Shown in pieces: positions 17,683-26,030 of a stretch of DNA of 64,000 nucleotides (position 1 is its first letter; the number at the start of each line of letters is the position of its first letter). Origin of the DNA: Oceanobacillus sojae (lineage in GTDB: Bacteria; Bacillota; Bacilli; Bacillales; Amphibacillaceae); assembly GCF_007991515.1 (NCBI RefSeq), contig NZ_BJYM01000010.1, positions 1 through 64,000 of the forward strand. The letters run 5' to 3'. The notes below the pieces were generated by a model. That model did not search any database. It saw nothing but the letters and a program-made list of their open reading frames with translations, and was not told where the DNA came from. A program made the position numbers and the translations under genes.

Positions 17683-18462
17683 TTGAAAGAGACATCCAGC
17701 AATATTTATAACCGTTTAGCTCCGTGGATCATCCCTATACTTCTTTTAGCGGGATGGCAGCTATTTGCAATGAATGAATCTATTTCGGGGAACATTCTGC
17801 CGCCACCGCTGGAAGTGGTTCAAACAGGTATCTCTATGGCTGTTAGCGGAGATCTCTGGACACATATCTATATCAGCTTCAGTCGGGCTATTATAGGCTT
17901 TGTCATTGGTGGAGGGTTAGGCATCATCATTGGTATGTTAAATGGAGTTTATCCGTTTGCAGAAAAGCATTTGGATACAACCGTCCAAATGCTTCGTAAT
18001 ATTCCACATTTAGCTTTGATTCCGCTGATTATATTATGGTTTGGTGTCGGAGAAGAATCCAAAATTGTTTTAGTAGCCATCGGTGTATTTTTTCCTGTTT
18101 ATATCAACACGTACCATGGAATTAGATCAGTGGATAAAGGACTGATTGAAATGGGAAAAGTGTATCGATTATCGAGATGGCAGCTATTTTTCAAAATTAT
18201 TTTACCTGGAGCACTTTCCTCTATATTGGTAGGTATTCGATATGCACTTGGAACCATGTGGGTGACATTAATCGTTGCGGAAACCATCGCAGCTTCATCC
18301 GGTATCGGCTATATGTCAAATAACGCCCGTGAATTTATGCAGCTTGATATTGTTGTTTTAGCAATACTTTTATATGCGATTTTGGGAAAGGTGGCAGATT
18401 CTTTAGCAAAACTATTAGAGAGCAGATTGCTTAAATGGAATCCGGTTTATCAAAAGAATTAA
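17683..18462 (+). CDS. ssuC: Aliphatic sulfonate ABC transporter permease
   Basis: This BPD-type permease of about 259 residues has six predicted helices. The EAA loop, YRLSRWQLFFKIILPGALSSILVG, contacts the ATPase SsuB. I choose TTG 17683 because AAGGAAGTG lies six bases upstream; the GTG at 17674 sits on that site. It forms the sulfonate channel with ssuA and ssuB. The next gene starts 19 bases later. Confidence 0.88.
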   Translation: MKETSSNIYNRLAPWIIPILLLAGWQLFAMNESISGNILPPPLEVVQTGISMAVSGDLWTHIYISFSRAIIGFVIGGGLGIIIGMLNGVYPFAEKHLDTTVQMLRNIPHLALIPLIILWFGVGEESKIVLVAIGVFFPVYINTYHGIRSVDKGLIEMGKVYRLSRWQLFFKIILPGALSSILVGIRYALGTMWVTLIVAETIAASSGIGYMSNNAREFMQLDIVVLAILLYAILGKVADSLAKLLESRLLKWNPVYQKN

Positions 18463-18480
18463 TAAGGGGAGCTGAAAAAA

Positions 18481-19809
18481 ATGTCTAAGAAGCAAATAAA
18501 CTTAGGTGTCTTCCTGATGGGGACGGGGCACCATATGGCTTCATGGAGGCATCCTGAAGTGCCTGCTGATGGCTTTGAGGATTTTAAATATTATCAGGAA
18601 ATTGCGGAAATAGCAGAAAAGGGAAAACTGGATATGCTTTTTTTAAGTGATGGATTGTCTTTTAACCGCTTATCACATCCGGCGGAAATCGTCCGGTTTG
18701 ATCCACTTACGCTGCTCCCGGCTCTAGCTGCAGTCACATCCCAAATAGGGCTTGCTGCAACAGCATCTACGACCTATAATGAACCGTTCCATATTGCCAG
18801 AAAATTTTCTTCTATGGATCACTTAAGTAAAGGAAGATCAGCGTGGAATGTGGTAACGTCCTATTACGAGCATGAGGCGAATAACTTTACCAAAGAGAAG
18901 CATTTAGCGCATGATCTTCGTTATGAACGTGCGGATGAATTTGTAGAAGTGGTGAAGGGGCTATGGGATAGTTGGGAATCAGATGCTTTTATCCGGGATA
19001 AAGACGCAGGGGTTTATTTTGATTCCAGGAAATTACACACACTGAATCATGAAGGAAAGCATTTTTATGTAAAGGGACCATTGAACTCCTCGCGCTCCCC
19101 GCAGGGTCGCCCTGTGATTGTTCAGGCTGGCTCATCAGAAGCAGGTACAACACTGGCGGCAAAAACTGCCGATGTAATTTTTACTGCTCAGCAGACACTG
19201 GAGGATGCTCAGAGTTTTTATCAAAAAGTGAAAAGAAAGGTTCTTGAATCCGGCAGAAATCCGGATGAAGTGAAAATAATGCCTGGCGTCTCCCCCTTCA
19301 TTGGTAAAACAGAAGCAGAGGCAAGAGAGAAATATAAGCAATTACAGGATTTGATTGTACCTGAAGTCGGACTTGATTTTTTATCTGATTATCTTGGGGG
19401 AATGGATTTCTCTAATTATTCACTGGATGACCCGCTTCCTGCAGATATTCCAAAAACTAACGGAAACCAGAGTCGAAGAGAATTAATTATAGACTTGGCC
19501 AGAAGAGAAGATTTAACAATCAGACAGCTTTATAAACGGGTTGCCGGCTCAAGGGGACATTGGACAATTTTCGGTACTCCGGAACAAATCGCCGATCAGC
19601 TGGAGGAGTGGATTATAAAGGAGGGAGCAGACGGCTTTAATTTAATGTTTCAAACCTTGCCAGGGGGCTTAACGGAGTTTATAGATGAGGTTATTCCAGT
19701 GCTTCAGCAACGTGGATTATTTAGAGAGAAATACAATGGTGTTACATTGCGGGGGCATTTAGGTTTATCGATACCAGAATCTAGGTATGCTGAGGTTAAG
19801 GTGAAATAA
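18481..19809 (+). CDS. NtaA/SnaA/DszA-type FMN-dependent monooxygenase
   Basis: This 442-residue luciferase-like enzyme belongs to the NtaA/SnaA/DszA/SoxA subgroup. Typical blocks are INLGVFLMGTGHHMASWRHP, ARKFSSMDHLSKGRSAWNVVTSY, HFYVKGPLNSSRSPQGRP and VQAGSSEAGTTLAAKTADVIFT. The group oxidises sulfur- or nitrogen-linked carbon bonds of nitrilotriacetate, dibenzothiophene sulfone, dimethyl sulfide and S-compounds. As last gene of the sulfonate operon it may widen the range of organosulfur substrates; the actual substrate is unknown. It should need the same reduced FMN supply as SsuD. Confidence 0.85.
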   Translation: MSKKQINLGVFLMGTGHHMASWRHPEVPADGFEDFKYYQEIAEIAEKGKLDMLFLSDGLSFNRLSHPAEIVRFDPLTLLPALAAVTSQIGLAATASTTYNEPFHIARKFSSMDHLSKGRSAWNVVTSYYEHEANNFTKEKHLAHDLRYERADEFVEVVKGLWDSWESDAFIRDKDAGVYFDSRKLHTLNHEGKHFYVKGPLNSSRSPQGRPVIVQAGSSEAGTTLAAKTADVIFTAQQTLEDAQSFYQKVKRKVLESGRNPDEVKIMPGVSPFIGKTEAEAREKYKQLQDLIVPEVGLDFLSDYLGGMDFSNYSLDDPLPADIPKTNGNQSRRELIIDLARREDLTIRQLYKRVAGSRGHWTIFGTPEQIADQLEEWIIKEGADGFNLMFQTLPGGLTEFIDEVIPVLQQRGLFREKYNGVTLRGHLGLSIPESRYAEVKVK

Positions 19810-19896
19810 TTTGAAAGAGAAAGGTTTAGCAATTTCTACGTGCGTATAATAGGAAGTACTGTATAAATAATATTTAAACAGAATAAAAAAGGAATG

Positions 19897-19927
19897 AGAA
19901 GATATTTGCAGATGTCTTCTTTTTTTT
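19897..19927 (+). terminator. Terminator of the sulfonate operon
   Basis: AGAAGATAT pairs with ATGTCTTCT around a short loop, followed by seven or eight T. It lies about 90 bases after the last monooxygenase gene. Confidence 0.75.
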
Positions 19928-20019
19928 GATGTCTTGATTATTCAATTTTTTTGGGTTCCATTTTTAATTTATAGTCATATGCTGATAAGAGATTAAGGAA
20001 AGGAAGGTAACAAACCAAA

Positions 20020-20910
20020 ATGTATTATAATCCTTTGTATCAGCAGCAAATGAATCGAATGAATCCAAATTTAAATCAGGGAAATGCCTATGATGAACAG
20101 ACAGCTAATATGGTAGAAGAGACCTTACAGCGTGAAGCTTCGTTAATTCCTATGTATTTTCAAGTGCTGGACCAATTCAGGCAGGGAGTCTCCGGACAGG
20201 GAATCATGTATGCAGTGCAATCTAAAAATCAAATAGCAGCAGGACTGGAGCAGGTTTATCAATATTTCACCGGACAACAGATAGATACACGACAGTCAGA
20301 GTATAAGCAAGCAGAAAATGGAAGTATTGAATCTGTTTATGAACATGCTCTGCAGGGCTATGAAGAAAATTATCGTAAAAGTGAACAAATAAATGAACCT
20401 CACTCCCGGCAGCTACTTTATCAGCTTGCAATGACAGATTATCAAATTGCGAATTATTTAGCAGGGTATTTAGAACCTCATCAGGACGCCCAAATATATT
20501 CCCGGGTTACTGATTATGGTGGAAATCCGTTCATTATTGATATTGAAAATGCTGCAGAGGCAAATACAAATTACCGTACTGCTTTGTGGACAGGAGAGCA
20601 TCTGCAGGTTACATTGATGAGTATCCCGGTGGGAAGTGATATTGGTTTAGAGGTACACCCGGATACAGACCAATTTTTACGCATTGAAGAAGGAGAAGGA
20701 ACTGTACAAATGGGGAACCGGCAAGATAATCTGACCATTCAGCAGCATGTGGAAGAAGACAGTGCTATTATGGTTCCAGCTGGTACCTGGCATAATATAA
20801 CAAATACAGGAGATGAAGCTTTAAAGCTGTATACAATTTATGCACCTCCTCATCATCCCTTTGGGACGGTTGAGCGTACGAAAGAAGAAGCGATGCAAAA
20901 AGAAGGCTAA
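20020..20910 (+). CDS. Helical-domain/cupin fusion protein
   Basis: The C-terminal half, about residues 180-290, is a mannose-6-phosphate-isomerase-like cupin: RTALWTGEHLQVTLMSIPVG, GLEVHPDTDQFLRIEEGEG and VPAGTWHNITNTGDEALKLYTIYAPPHHPFGT. The His-rich HPDTDQF and WHN motifs are the expected metal ligands. Stand-alone forms of this cupin are common in Bacillus. Here it follows a glutamine-rich, all-helical N-terminal region (residues 1-165) that resembles ferritin-like or CotF-like spore-coat helices. The function of the fusion is unknown. No signal peptide is seen. A GGAAGG ribosome site precedes ATG 20020. Confidence 0.7.
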   Translation: MYYNPLYQQQMNRMNPNLNQGNAYDEQTANMVEETLQREASLIPMYFQVLDQFRQGVSGQGIMYAVQSKNQIAAGLEQVYQYFTGQQIDTRQSEYKQAENGSIESVYEHALQGYEENYRKSEQINEPHSRQLLYQLAMTDYQIANYLAGYLEPHQDAQIYSRVTDYGGNPFIIDIENAAEANTNYRTALWTGEHLQVTLMSIPVGSDIGLEVHPDTDQFLRIEEGEGTVQMGNRQDNLTIQQHVEEDSAIMVPAGTWHNITNTGDEALKLYTIYAPPHHPFGTVERTKEEAMQKEG

Positions 20911-21114
20911 GAGTTATATTTTGTGCAGATAAGTAATCACTGCAGCAGTTTGTTTTCTTTTCACATAACAGGAAGCTGTTCTTTGAGCTGGGCGGCTTTC
21001 TGTTTCTTGATAAAACGAAAAATCAGTTCAAATGTACCTGTTCTGCCAGCCCTTTCTGTGTTACCATACTTTGATATATTCTAGCTGAATAAAAATGATG
21101 GAAGGGGTACATAG

Positions 21115-21483
21115 ATGGAGGTTCATGTTAATAGAAATACAGGTCCACTTGGTGGATTGTCCAGTATAAAGGTCAATGTTAATGGAGAAGCACAAGGGAA
21201 GCTGAAAAATAATGATGTATTTATTGCAGCTGCTCCTGAAGATACAGCTGAGATAACAGTTAATCAGAGCTTTTTCTACAGCAACTCTTTGACTGTTAAC
21301 GACGGAGATCAGGTTGAAGTGACTCTAAATAAAAAATACTCCCCGCTTTTTGTGGTGGGTTTGTTAGGTATTATACTCGGGGGATTGACAAAAGCCATAT
21401 TGTTTCACGCTGTTGGATTAATTTGTTTATTAATTGTTCTTACCATTGGTGCGAAAAATTGGTTTATCATTAAGAAACGATAG
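21115..21483 (+). CDS. Hypothetical membrane-anchored protein (122 aa)
   Basis: I do not recognise a family. Residues 1-75 form a beta-rich soluble part (SSIKVNVNGEAQGKLKNNDVF), reminiscent of PEGA-like or carboxypeptidase-regulatory folds. Two hydrophobic helices follow at about 78-112, and a basic end KNWFIIKKR. It stands alone between terminators. GGAAGGGG lies upstream of the ATG. Confidence 0.6.
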   Translation: MEVHVNRNTGPLGGLSSIKVNVNGEAQGKLKNNDVFIAAAPEDTAEITVNQSFFYSNSLTVNDGDQVEVTLNKKYSPLFVVGLLGIILGGLTKAILFHAVGLICLLIVLTIGAKNWFIIKKR

Positions 21484-21528
21484 AATAAAAGCAGACGCAC
21501 ATAAGTGAAATATGCGTCTGCTTTTATT
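21484..21528. terminator. Bidirectional terminator
   Basis: Sixteen-base perfect arms (AATAAAAGCAGACGCA and its complement) flank a 13-base loop. A-rich and T-rich ends on both sides let it serve both convergent genes. Confidence 0.9.
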
Positions 21529-21546
21529 ACATTATTAGTCTATGAC

Positions 21547-22485
21547 TTAGCCAATCCAAAAAGTAGACAGCCAGGCGATAAAAGGAATCGTCCCTAATGC
21601 AAGCAGGGTGGAAAATACAGATGTAACAACTGCATCTTGTTCTTTATCCGTATAACGGGAAAATAAAACAGCGGAGAGCATAAAGGTAGGCATACAGGTA
21701 AGAATCACCAATATATGCTTCAACATGGTCTCTATAGGCATAAAAGAAAGAATAATCATTACTATCACTGGAAGAATAAGTAATTTCCACACTAGTGGCA
21801 TCCACAATTCACGGAAAAATAAAGGCTGCTTACTTCGGAAAAGGTCTGGCAGACTAAAACCGACATAAAGCATAGCCATCGGAGCAGCCAATGCGGAGAG
21901 CATGCTAGCTAAATCTTTCATTAAAACGGTAGCATCCCAGCCGCTGAATGCAAAAATCAGTCCAAAGCTGATAGCAATTAAAGGCATGTTTATAAGTGCT
22001 TTTAAATGTCTCCATTCAAAGCGGTCTTCACTTTGCAAAAGATAGATTCCCAGAGAGAAAACTACTACATCCAGCCCTGCATCAAAAATAGCGGCAAGCA
22101 AACCACCGATGGGGCCGAAGATAGCAGCACATAATGGAATGCCGATAAATCCAGAATTCCCTATAGCAGCAAGTAAAGCAAGCTGTTTTGATTTTGTTAT
22201 AGAGAAGCCAATGATTTTTCCGAATAAAAAACAAATACCAACAGCTGAAATATTAAAACTGACACTGAAGATAAACATCAGAACAACTTGATGTAACACA
22301 TCATCTGTTAACTCAGTATTGAACACACCATTTAAAATAATAAATGGAACGGCAACATTAATAATAACGCTCATAAACAGCTGTTTTGCTTCATATGTAA
22401 TTGTATTTTTCAGGGCGACCAACGCACCGGTGAATAAAATAAACCCCATCATAATGACTGTTAGGGCGACAGTAATAACATCCAT
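21547..22485 (-). CDS. AEC family (auxin efflux carrier-like) transporter
   Basis: This 312-residue membrane protein has ten predicted helices with the central GNSGFIGIPL motif found in AEC/Mem_trans permeases. Bacterial members carry malate or other carboxylates, or small metabolites; the substrate is not deducible here. AAAGGAG lies upstream of ATG 22485. It is divergent from a GNAT gene. A second AEC gene is present at 29386. Confidence 0.82.
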   Translation of the reverse strand: MDVITVALTVIMMGFILFTGALVALKNTITYEAKQLFMSVIINVAVPFIILNGVFNTELTDDVLHQVVLMFIFSVSFNISAVGICFLFGKIIGFSITKSKQLALLAAIGNSGFIGIPLCAAIFGPIGGLLAAIFDAGLDVVVFSLGIYLLQSEDRFEWRHLKALINMPLIAISFGLIFAFSGWDATVLMKDLASMLSALAAPMAMLYVGFSLPDLFRSKQPLFFRELWMPLVWKLLILPVIVMIILSFMPIETMLKHILVILTCMPTFMLSAVLFSRYTDKEQDAVVTSVFSTLLALGTIPFIAWLSTFWIG

Positions 22486-22600
22486 TTTAAACTCCTTTGA
22501 AGTTGAAAAAGTTGGTATACTATATTCAATATATAATTCCTAATGTTAGAAGAATTACAGTAAAGAAACAAGTCTATTTAATAAAAAAGGAGCAGAAAAT

Positions 22601-23053
22601 ATGATTCGTCAGTTGCTTGCGGAAGAAACATTGCCTATGAATCTGTTATTACTCGCAGATCCATCAGAAAGATTAGTCCGTGATTATACTTCAAGAGGAA
22701 CCTGCCATGTACTGGAGAAGGAAGAAAAGATTATCGGAGTATATGTCCTTCTGCCGACAAGACCGGATACAGTGGAGCTCGTAAATATTGCTGTTGATGA
22801 AGGTTATCAGGGACAAGGCTGGGGAAAACAGTTGGTATTACACGCTATTCAGGAGGCGAAGAAGCAAAATTACCGTACGATAGAAATTGGAACAGGTAAT
22901 TCAGGAGTTACTCAGCTGGCACTGTATCAAAAATGCGGTTTTCGGATGGTTTCCATTGATCGTGACTTCTTTTTGCGTCATTATGATGAACCGATCTTTG
23001 AAAACGGAATACAGGTTGTAGATATGGTACGGTTGGAAATGGATTTGATGTAG
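22601..23053 (+). CDS. GNAT acetyltransferase, YvbK-like
   Basis: The 150-residue product contains the GNAT acetyl-CoA site VNIAVDEGYQGQGWGKQLVLHAIQ with the QGQGWG loop, then EIGTGNSGVTQLALYQKCGFRM. Length and blocks resemble B. subtilis YvbK. The acceptor is unknown. AAAGGAG precedes ATG 22601, and a strong terminator follows. Confidence 0.85.
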   Translation: MIRQLLAEETLPMNLLLLADPSERLVRDYTSRGTCHVLEKEEKIIGVYVLLPTRPDTVELVNIAVDEGYQGQGWGKQLVLHAIQEAKKQNYRTIEIGTGNSGVTQLALYQKCGFRMVSIDRDFFLRHYDEPIFENGIQVVDMVRLEMDLM

Positions 23054-23055
23054 AG

Positions 23056-23100
23056 AAAAGATGCTAAATGTGTATGAAACACATCTGGCATCTTTTTTTG
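23056..23100 (+). terminator. Terminator between convergent genes
   Basis: AAAGATGC and GCATCTTT pair around an inner ATGTGT/ACACAT stem, followed by TTTTTTTG. It ends the GNAT transcript just before the stop of the convergent N-hydroxylase gene. Confidence 0.85.
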
Positions 23101-23103
23101 TAA

Positions 23104-24417
23104 TTATGATTTTTTCATTTCAAATTGCTGGAAGACTGCCTGATTTGGTGTGGTATAGATTTCCTTGCCAGCAATGGAATTAATAATTTTTTGATTGCGT
23201 AATACTGACAATCCAAGGTTTGTGGCACTGGATCCATGAGAATGCTCAATATTTGTTAAGGTATAAATCTGATTCTCGCGAGAGTCTTTAAAAACAAGCC
23301 GATAATCTGCTGTCACGCGGAATCTTTTTTCATCCTCCCATTCTATTTCCTCATGAAAATTATTCAGCCATTCTGGGAGATGCGGTTTATACCCGGTTGC
23401 AAGAATAACTTTGTCTGCAGGATAAGTAAATTTTTCTCCTTTTTGCCATTGCTTACATTGCAGGCTGTAGCTTTCTCTGTTTGAATTAGTCCCCGCTTCA
23501 ATTGCATTTACCGCAGTATTGGTCTGGATAGTGATCTGGTCCAAAGGAGACTCAATGGAGCGGTTATAGAGCAGCTCATAAATTTTTTCCAGCAGCTTAG
23601 GATCTATCCCATTTCGAATAGTGCTTAAATTTTCAAGCGATTCCATCCGGTCTTCCATTGCCAGATTGTGAAAGTAATCAACATACTCGGGAGAAAATAC
23701 TTCTCTGCCCAGTCCGGTATCCTCCTTCTGGAAAATCCCGCTGGAACGCGTAAACCAGGTTAAAGCATAGCCACGTTCTTTTTGCTCCTTTAATAAATCA
23801 TAAAATACCTCTGATGCACTTTGTCCTGAGCCAACGACAGTAATGGAGCTTCCTTGCTTTAAAGTATCCTGAAAATAAGTATAGCGGCTGGTGTGCGTAA
23901 TATCCTCCTCTGGAAATCCTTGTAACGCTTCTGGAATGTTTGGGATGCTGCCTGTTCCTAAAATAATATGTTTTCCATAATATATTTCTTCACTGCCATC
24001 CTCTATGGAATGAACAGTAACTGCATAACAGGATTTACCCGATACCTCTTTCACATCTGTTACACATTGTCCAAACTGGCAATTATTTAATTTTGAAGCA
24101 ACCCATTTACAATAAGCATTGTATTCCTCTCTGGGAATGGTGAAGCGGTTAAAAAAGAAAAAGGAATACATCCGATTATGCTTGTGAAGATAATTTAAAT
24201 AAGAAAAACGATTTGTAGGATCTGCAAATGTTACAAGGTCTGCGATAAATGGTGTTTGGAGGTCCATGCCTTCTAACAGCATTCCCGGATGCCAATCAAA
24301 AGAAGCCTCCTGCTCAAAAAATAAAATTTCTGATTCCTGCAAATCATTTGTTAAAGCAGCAAGACTTAAATTAAAAGGGCCGATTCCAATACCGATAGCA
24401 TCATATATTTTGTTCAT
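23104..24417 (-). CDS. Lysine/ornithine N-monooxygenase (IucD/SidA family)
   Basis: This 437-residue flavoenzyme starts with the FAD loop GIGIGPFNLSLAAL, has the substrate-region motif DLVTFADPTNRFSYLNYL, an NADPH loop VVGSGQSASEVFYDLL and the C-terminal ATGYKPHLP and SHGSSATNLGLSVLRNQKII blocks. Family members hydroxylate the side-chain nitrogen of lysine or ornithine as the first step of hydroxamate siderophore synthesis. No siderophore synthetase or exporter lies nearby, so this copy is an orphan in the window. Length is normal and motifs are intact. GGCGGAGG precedes ATG 24417. I saw no clear Fur box upstream. Confidence 0.88.
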   Translation of the reverse strand: MNKIYDAIGIGIGPFNLSLAALTNDLQESEILFFEQEASFDWHPGMLLEGMDLQTPFIADLVTFADPTNRFSYLNYLHKHNRMYSFFFFNRFTIPREEYNAYCKWVASKLNNCQFGQCVTDVKEVSGKSCYAVTVHSIEDGSEEIYYGKHIILGTGSIPNIPEALQGFPEEDITHTSRYTYFQDTLKQGSSITVVGSGQSASEVFYDLLKEQKERGYALTWFTRSSGIFQKEDTGLGREVFSPEYVDYFHNLAMEDRMESLENLSTIRNGIDPKLLEKIYELLYNRSIESPLDQITIQTNTAVNAIEAGTNSNRESYSLQCKQWQKGEKFTYPADKVILATGYKPHLPEWLNNFHEEIEWEDEKRFRVTADYRLVFKDSRENQIYTLTNIEHSHGSSATNLGLSVLRNQKIINSIAGKEIYTTPNQAVFQQFEMKKS

Positions 24418-24479
24418 TTTCGTTCCTCCGCCTGTGTTGGTAGTATGAATTGTTTACTGCAATTTTTAGTACGTAAATA

Positions 24480-24504
24480 ATAAAGCTTTGTGGAGCTTTA
24501 TTTT
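24480..24504. other. Small hairpin in a divergent intergenic region
   Basis: ATAAAGCT and AGCTTTAT form 8-bp arms around TTGTGG, followed by TTTT. It lies between the divergent N-hydroxylase and secreted-protein genes, so it is not clearly a terminator. It may be an operator or a short leader hairpin. Confidence 0.35.
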
Positions 24505-24666
24505 GACAGAAGTTTTGTTAAAGAAAATAAGTATAGTATCTTTTTCCCTATCCCCGGGAAAATAAACGCCAGGCTTTCTCAGCAAATTCTCATTTTTCTC
24601 TAAGGACATTATAAGAAGCAGTCATGTAAACTGGTAATTGTTAATATATCAAGGAGGTTTTTACCA

Positions 24667-25005
24667 ATGAAGACAATTTTACTATCGACAGCAGCAGGAG
24701 CATTATTACTAACAGGAATCTATGCCAACACAGGAGAAGCAGAAGAACTTACAGAAGATAATGAAGTAATGGCTTTTGAAGAAGAAACAGGAGAAAGTAC
24801 ACAGAAAGAAATGGAAGTTATTCAAAATCAAATTCCATCAGGAAATGATTCTGTTCAAGTTGTGGAGGATAATCCGCATAAACGAATTTTATTTATTGGT
24901 GATGAAGCTAACCAGAAAAAATACAAAACGATTTTTATTAAAGATACGAATCGTTTAAAGATTATTGATTTAAATGGTGGACAAATTTTTAATGATATTA
25001 TTTAA
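24667..25005 (+). CDS. Hypothetical secreted protein (112 aa)
   Basis: I do not recognise it. The N-terminus MKTILLSTAAGALLLTGIYA is a signal peptide, probably cut near NTGEAEEL. The mature part is acidic in its first half (EEETGESTQKEMEV) and ends in a basic, strand-rich region (KRILFIGDEANQKKYKTIFI). AAGGAGG precedes ATG 24667 and a good terminator follows, so it is a monocistronic gene. Function is unknown. Confidence 0.65.
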   Translation: MKTILLSTAAGALLLTGIYANTGEAEELTEDNEVMAFEEETGESTQKEMEVIQNQIPSGNDSVQVVEDNPHKRILFIGDEANQKKYKTIFIKDTNRLKIIDLNGGQIFNDII

Positions 25006-25018
25006 AATAAGGTAAGAT

Positions 25019-25052
25019 AAACCCATCTTAGACTAATTTAAGATGGGTTTTA
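25019..25052 (+). terminator. Terminator after the secreted-protein gene
   Basis: AAACCCATCTTA pairs with TAAGATGGGTTT around GACTAATT, followed by TATTAT. It is a compact, GC-balanced stem. Confidence 0.8.
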
Positions 25053-25071
25053 TTATAAATTAAAAAAATCC

Positions 25072-25102
25072 TTGACCTTTACGCTGCGTAAATCTCTATA
25101 TT
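25072..25102 (+). promoter_or_regulatory. MerR-type promoter with 19-bp spacer and palindrome
   Basis: TTGACC (25072-25077) and TATATT (25097-25102) are separated by 19 bases, the overlong spacer typical of MerR-activated promoters. The spacer holds a perfect palindrome TTTACGC-T-GCGTAAA at 25078-25092. The MerR gene begins 25 bases downstream, so autoregulation is likely. Confidence 0.8.
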
Positions 25103-25126
25103 AGGAATTGAAGGGAGGTAAAAGGA

Positions 25127-25888
25127 ATGAAATATTCCATCAAAAAAGTAGCTGATATATCGGGTATCAGTACACGTACACTCCGGTATTATGACCAAAT
25201 TGATTTATTAAAGCCTGCAGGGCTTTCCGATTCAGGATACCGTCTATATGAAGAGAAGGAATTAAATCGGCTGCAGCAAATTCTTCTCTATCGTTCTTTA
25301 GGAATGAAGCTGGAGCAGATTCATTCAGTACTGGATGATCCTGATTTTCATACGCTCACTGCATTAGAAGAGCATCAGCGAAAGCTCGAAGCAGAGAAAG
25401 AAAAGTTAAATCAATTGTTAGCCACTGTGAGAAAAACAATTCAATATACAAAGGGAGAGATTATAATGACAGCGGAAGAAAAATTTGAAGGATTTAAGAA
25501 AGAACGTCTGGAAGAGAACGAAAGACTGTATGGGGAAGAAATCAGAGAAAAATATGGTAAGGAAACAGTTGGAAAATCGAATGAAAAATTTATGAATCTT
25601 AGCGAAGCAGATTTTCAGGAAATGCAGAGAATAGAAGATGAATTATTTACGAAACTGGAGCAATTAACAAAGACAAAGAATTTAGACACACCAGAAGCAA
25701 AAGAAGTGTATGAGCTTCATAAAAAATGGCTAATGTATTCATGGCCAAATTATTCCGCAGAAGCGCATAAAGGCTTGGTACAAATGTATTTAGCGGATGA
25801 AAGATTTGCGAAATATTATAATGACCGTGCAGGAAGGGAAATTGTTTCTCTCTTACATGATGCAGTTATTAAATACGCTGAGGATTAA
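25127..25888 (+). CDS. MerR family regulator with TipAS domain
   Basis: The N-terminal 70 residues are a winged MerR DNA-binding domain (YSIKKVADISGISTRTLRYY, then GLSDSGYRLYEEKEL). A coiled coil follows at about 75-115. The C-terminal part, from about 120, is a TipAS-like drug-binding domain (EMQRIEDELFTKLEQL, HKKWLMYSWPNYSAEAHKGL, DERFAKYYNDRAG). Proteins of this layout include Mta and TipA, which activate multidrug-efflux genes when bound by antibiotics. No efflux gene adjoins it; the visible target is its own promoter. Length is the usual 253. Confidence 0.88.
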   Translation: MKYSIKKVADISGISTRTLRYYDQIDLLKPAGLSDSGYRLYEEKELNRLQQILLYRSLGMKLEQIHSVLDDPDFHTLTALEEHQRKLEAEKEKLNQLLATVRKTIQYTKGEIIMTAEEKFEGFKKERLEENERLYGEEIREKYGKETVGKSNEKFMNLSEADFQEMQRIEDELFTKLEQLTKTKNLDTPEAKEVYELHKKWLMYSWPNYSAEAHKGLVQMYLADERFAKYYNDRAGREIVSLLHDAVIKYAED

Positions 25889-25895
25889 TTACGAT

Positions 25896-25928
25896 AAAAC
25901 GGGAGGTAAAGGTGCTTCCCGTTTTTTA
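25896..25928 (+). terminator. Terminator of the MerR gene
   Basis: AAAACGGGA pairs with TCCCGTTTT, followed by TTATT. It separates the MerR gene from the NAD operon promoter. Confidence 0.8.
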
Positions 25929-25939
25929 TTCTTAATTGT

Positions 25940-26002
25940 TTGACATTCTTTTTCTTTTGATTATAATAATTAGTAATTATTAAATTACAAATTACTAATT
26001 AT
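25940..26002 (+). promoter_or_regulatory. Promoter and putative NrtR operator of the NAD salvage operon
   Basis: TTGACA (25940-25945) and TATAAT (25962-25967) form a promoter with a 16-base spacer. Starting at the -10, a perfect 13-bp inverted repeat spans 25966-25978 (ATAATTAGTAATT) and 25990-26002 (AATTACTAATTAT). Its position over the transcription start and just ahead of an NrtR-like gene fits an autoregulatory operator. Confidence 0.72.
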
Positions 26003-26030
26003 GAAATTCGGTGGAGGTGAAAAACACTAG

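Noticed and set aside
24480-24504. Hairpin as a terminator for the N-hydroxylase or secreted-protein gene
   Set aside because: The flanking genes are divergent, so no transcript needs to end here. It is listed only as a hairpin.
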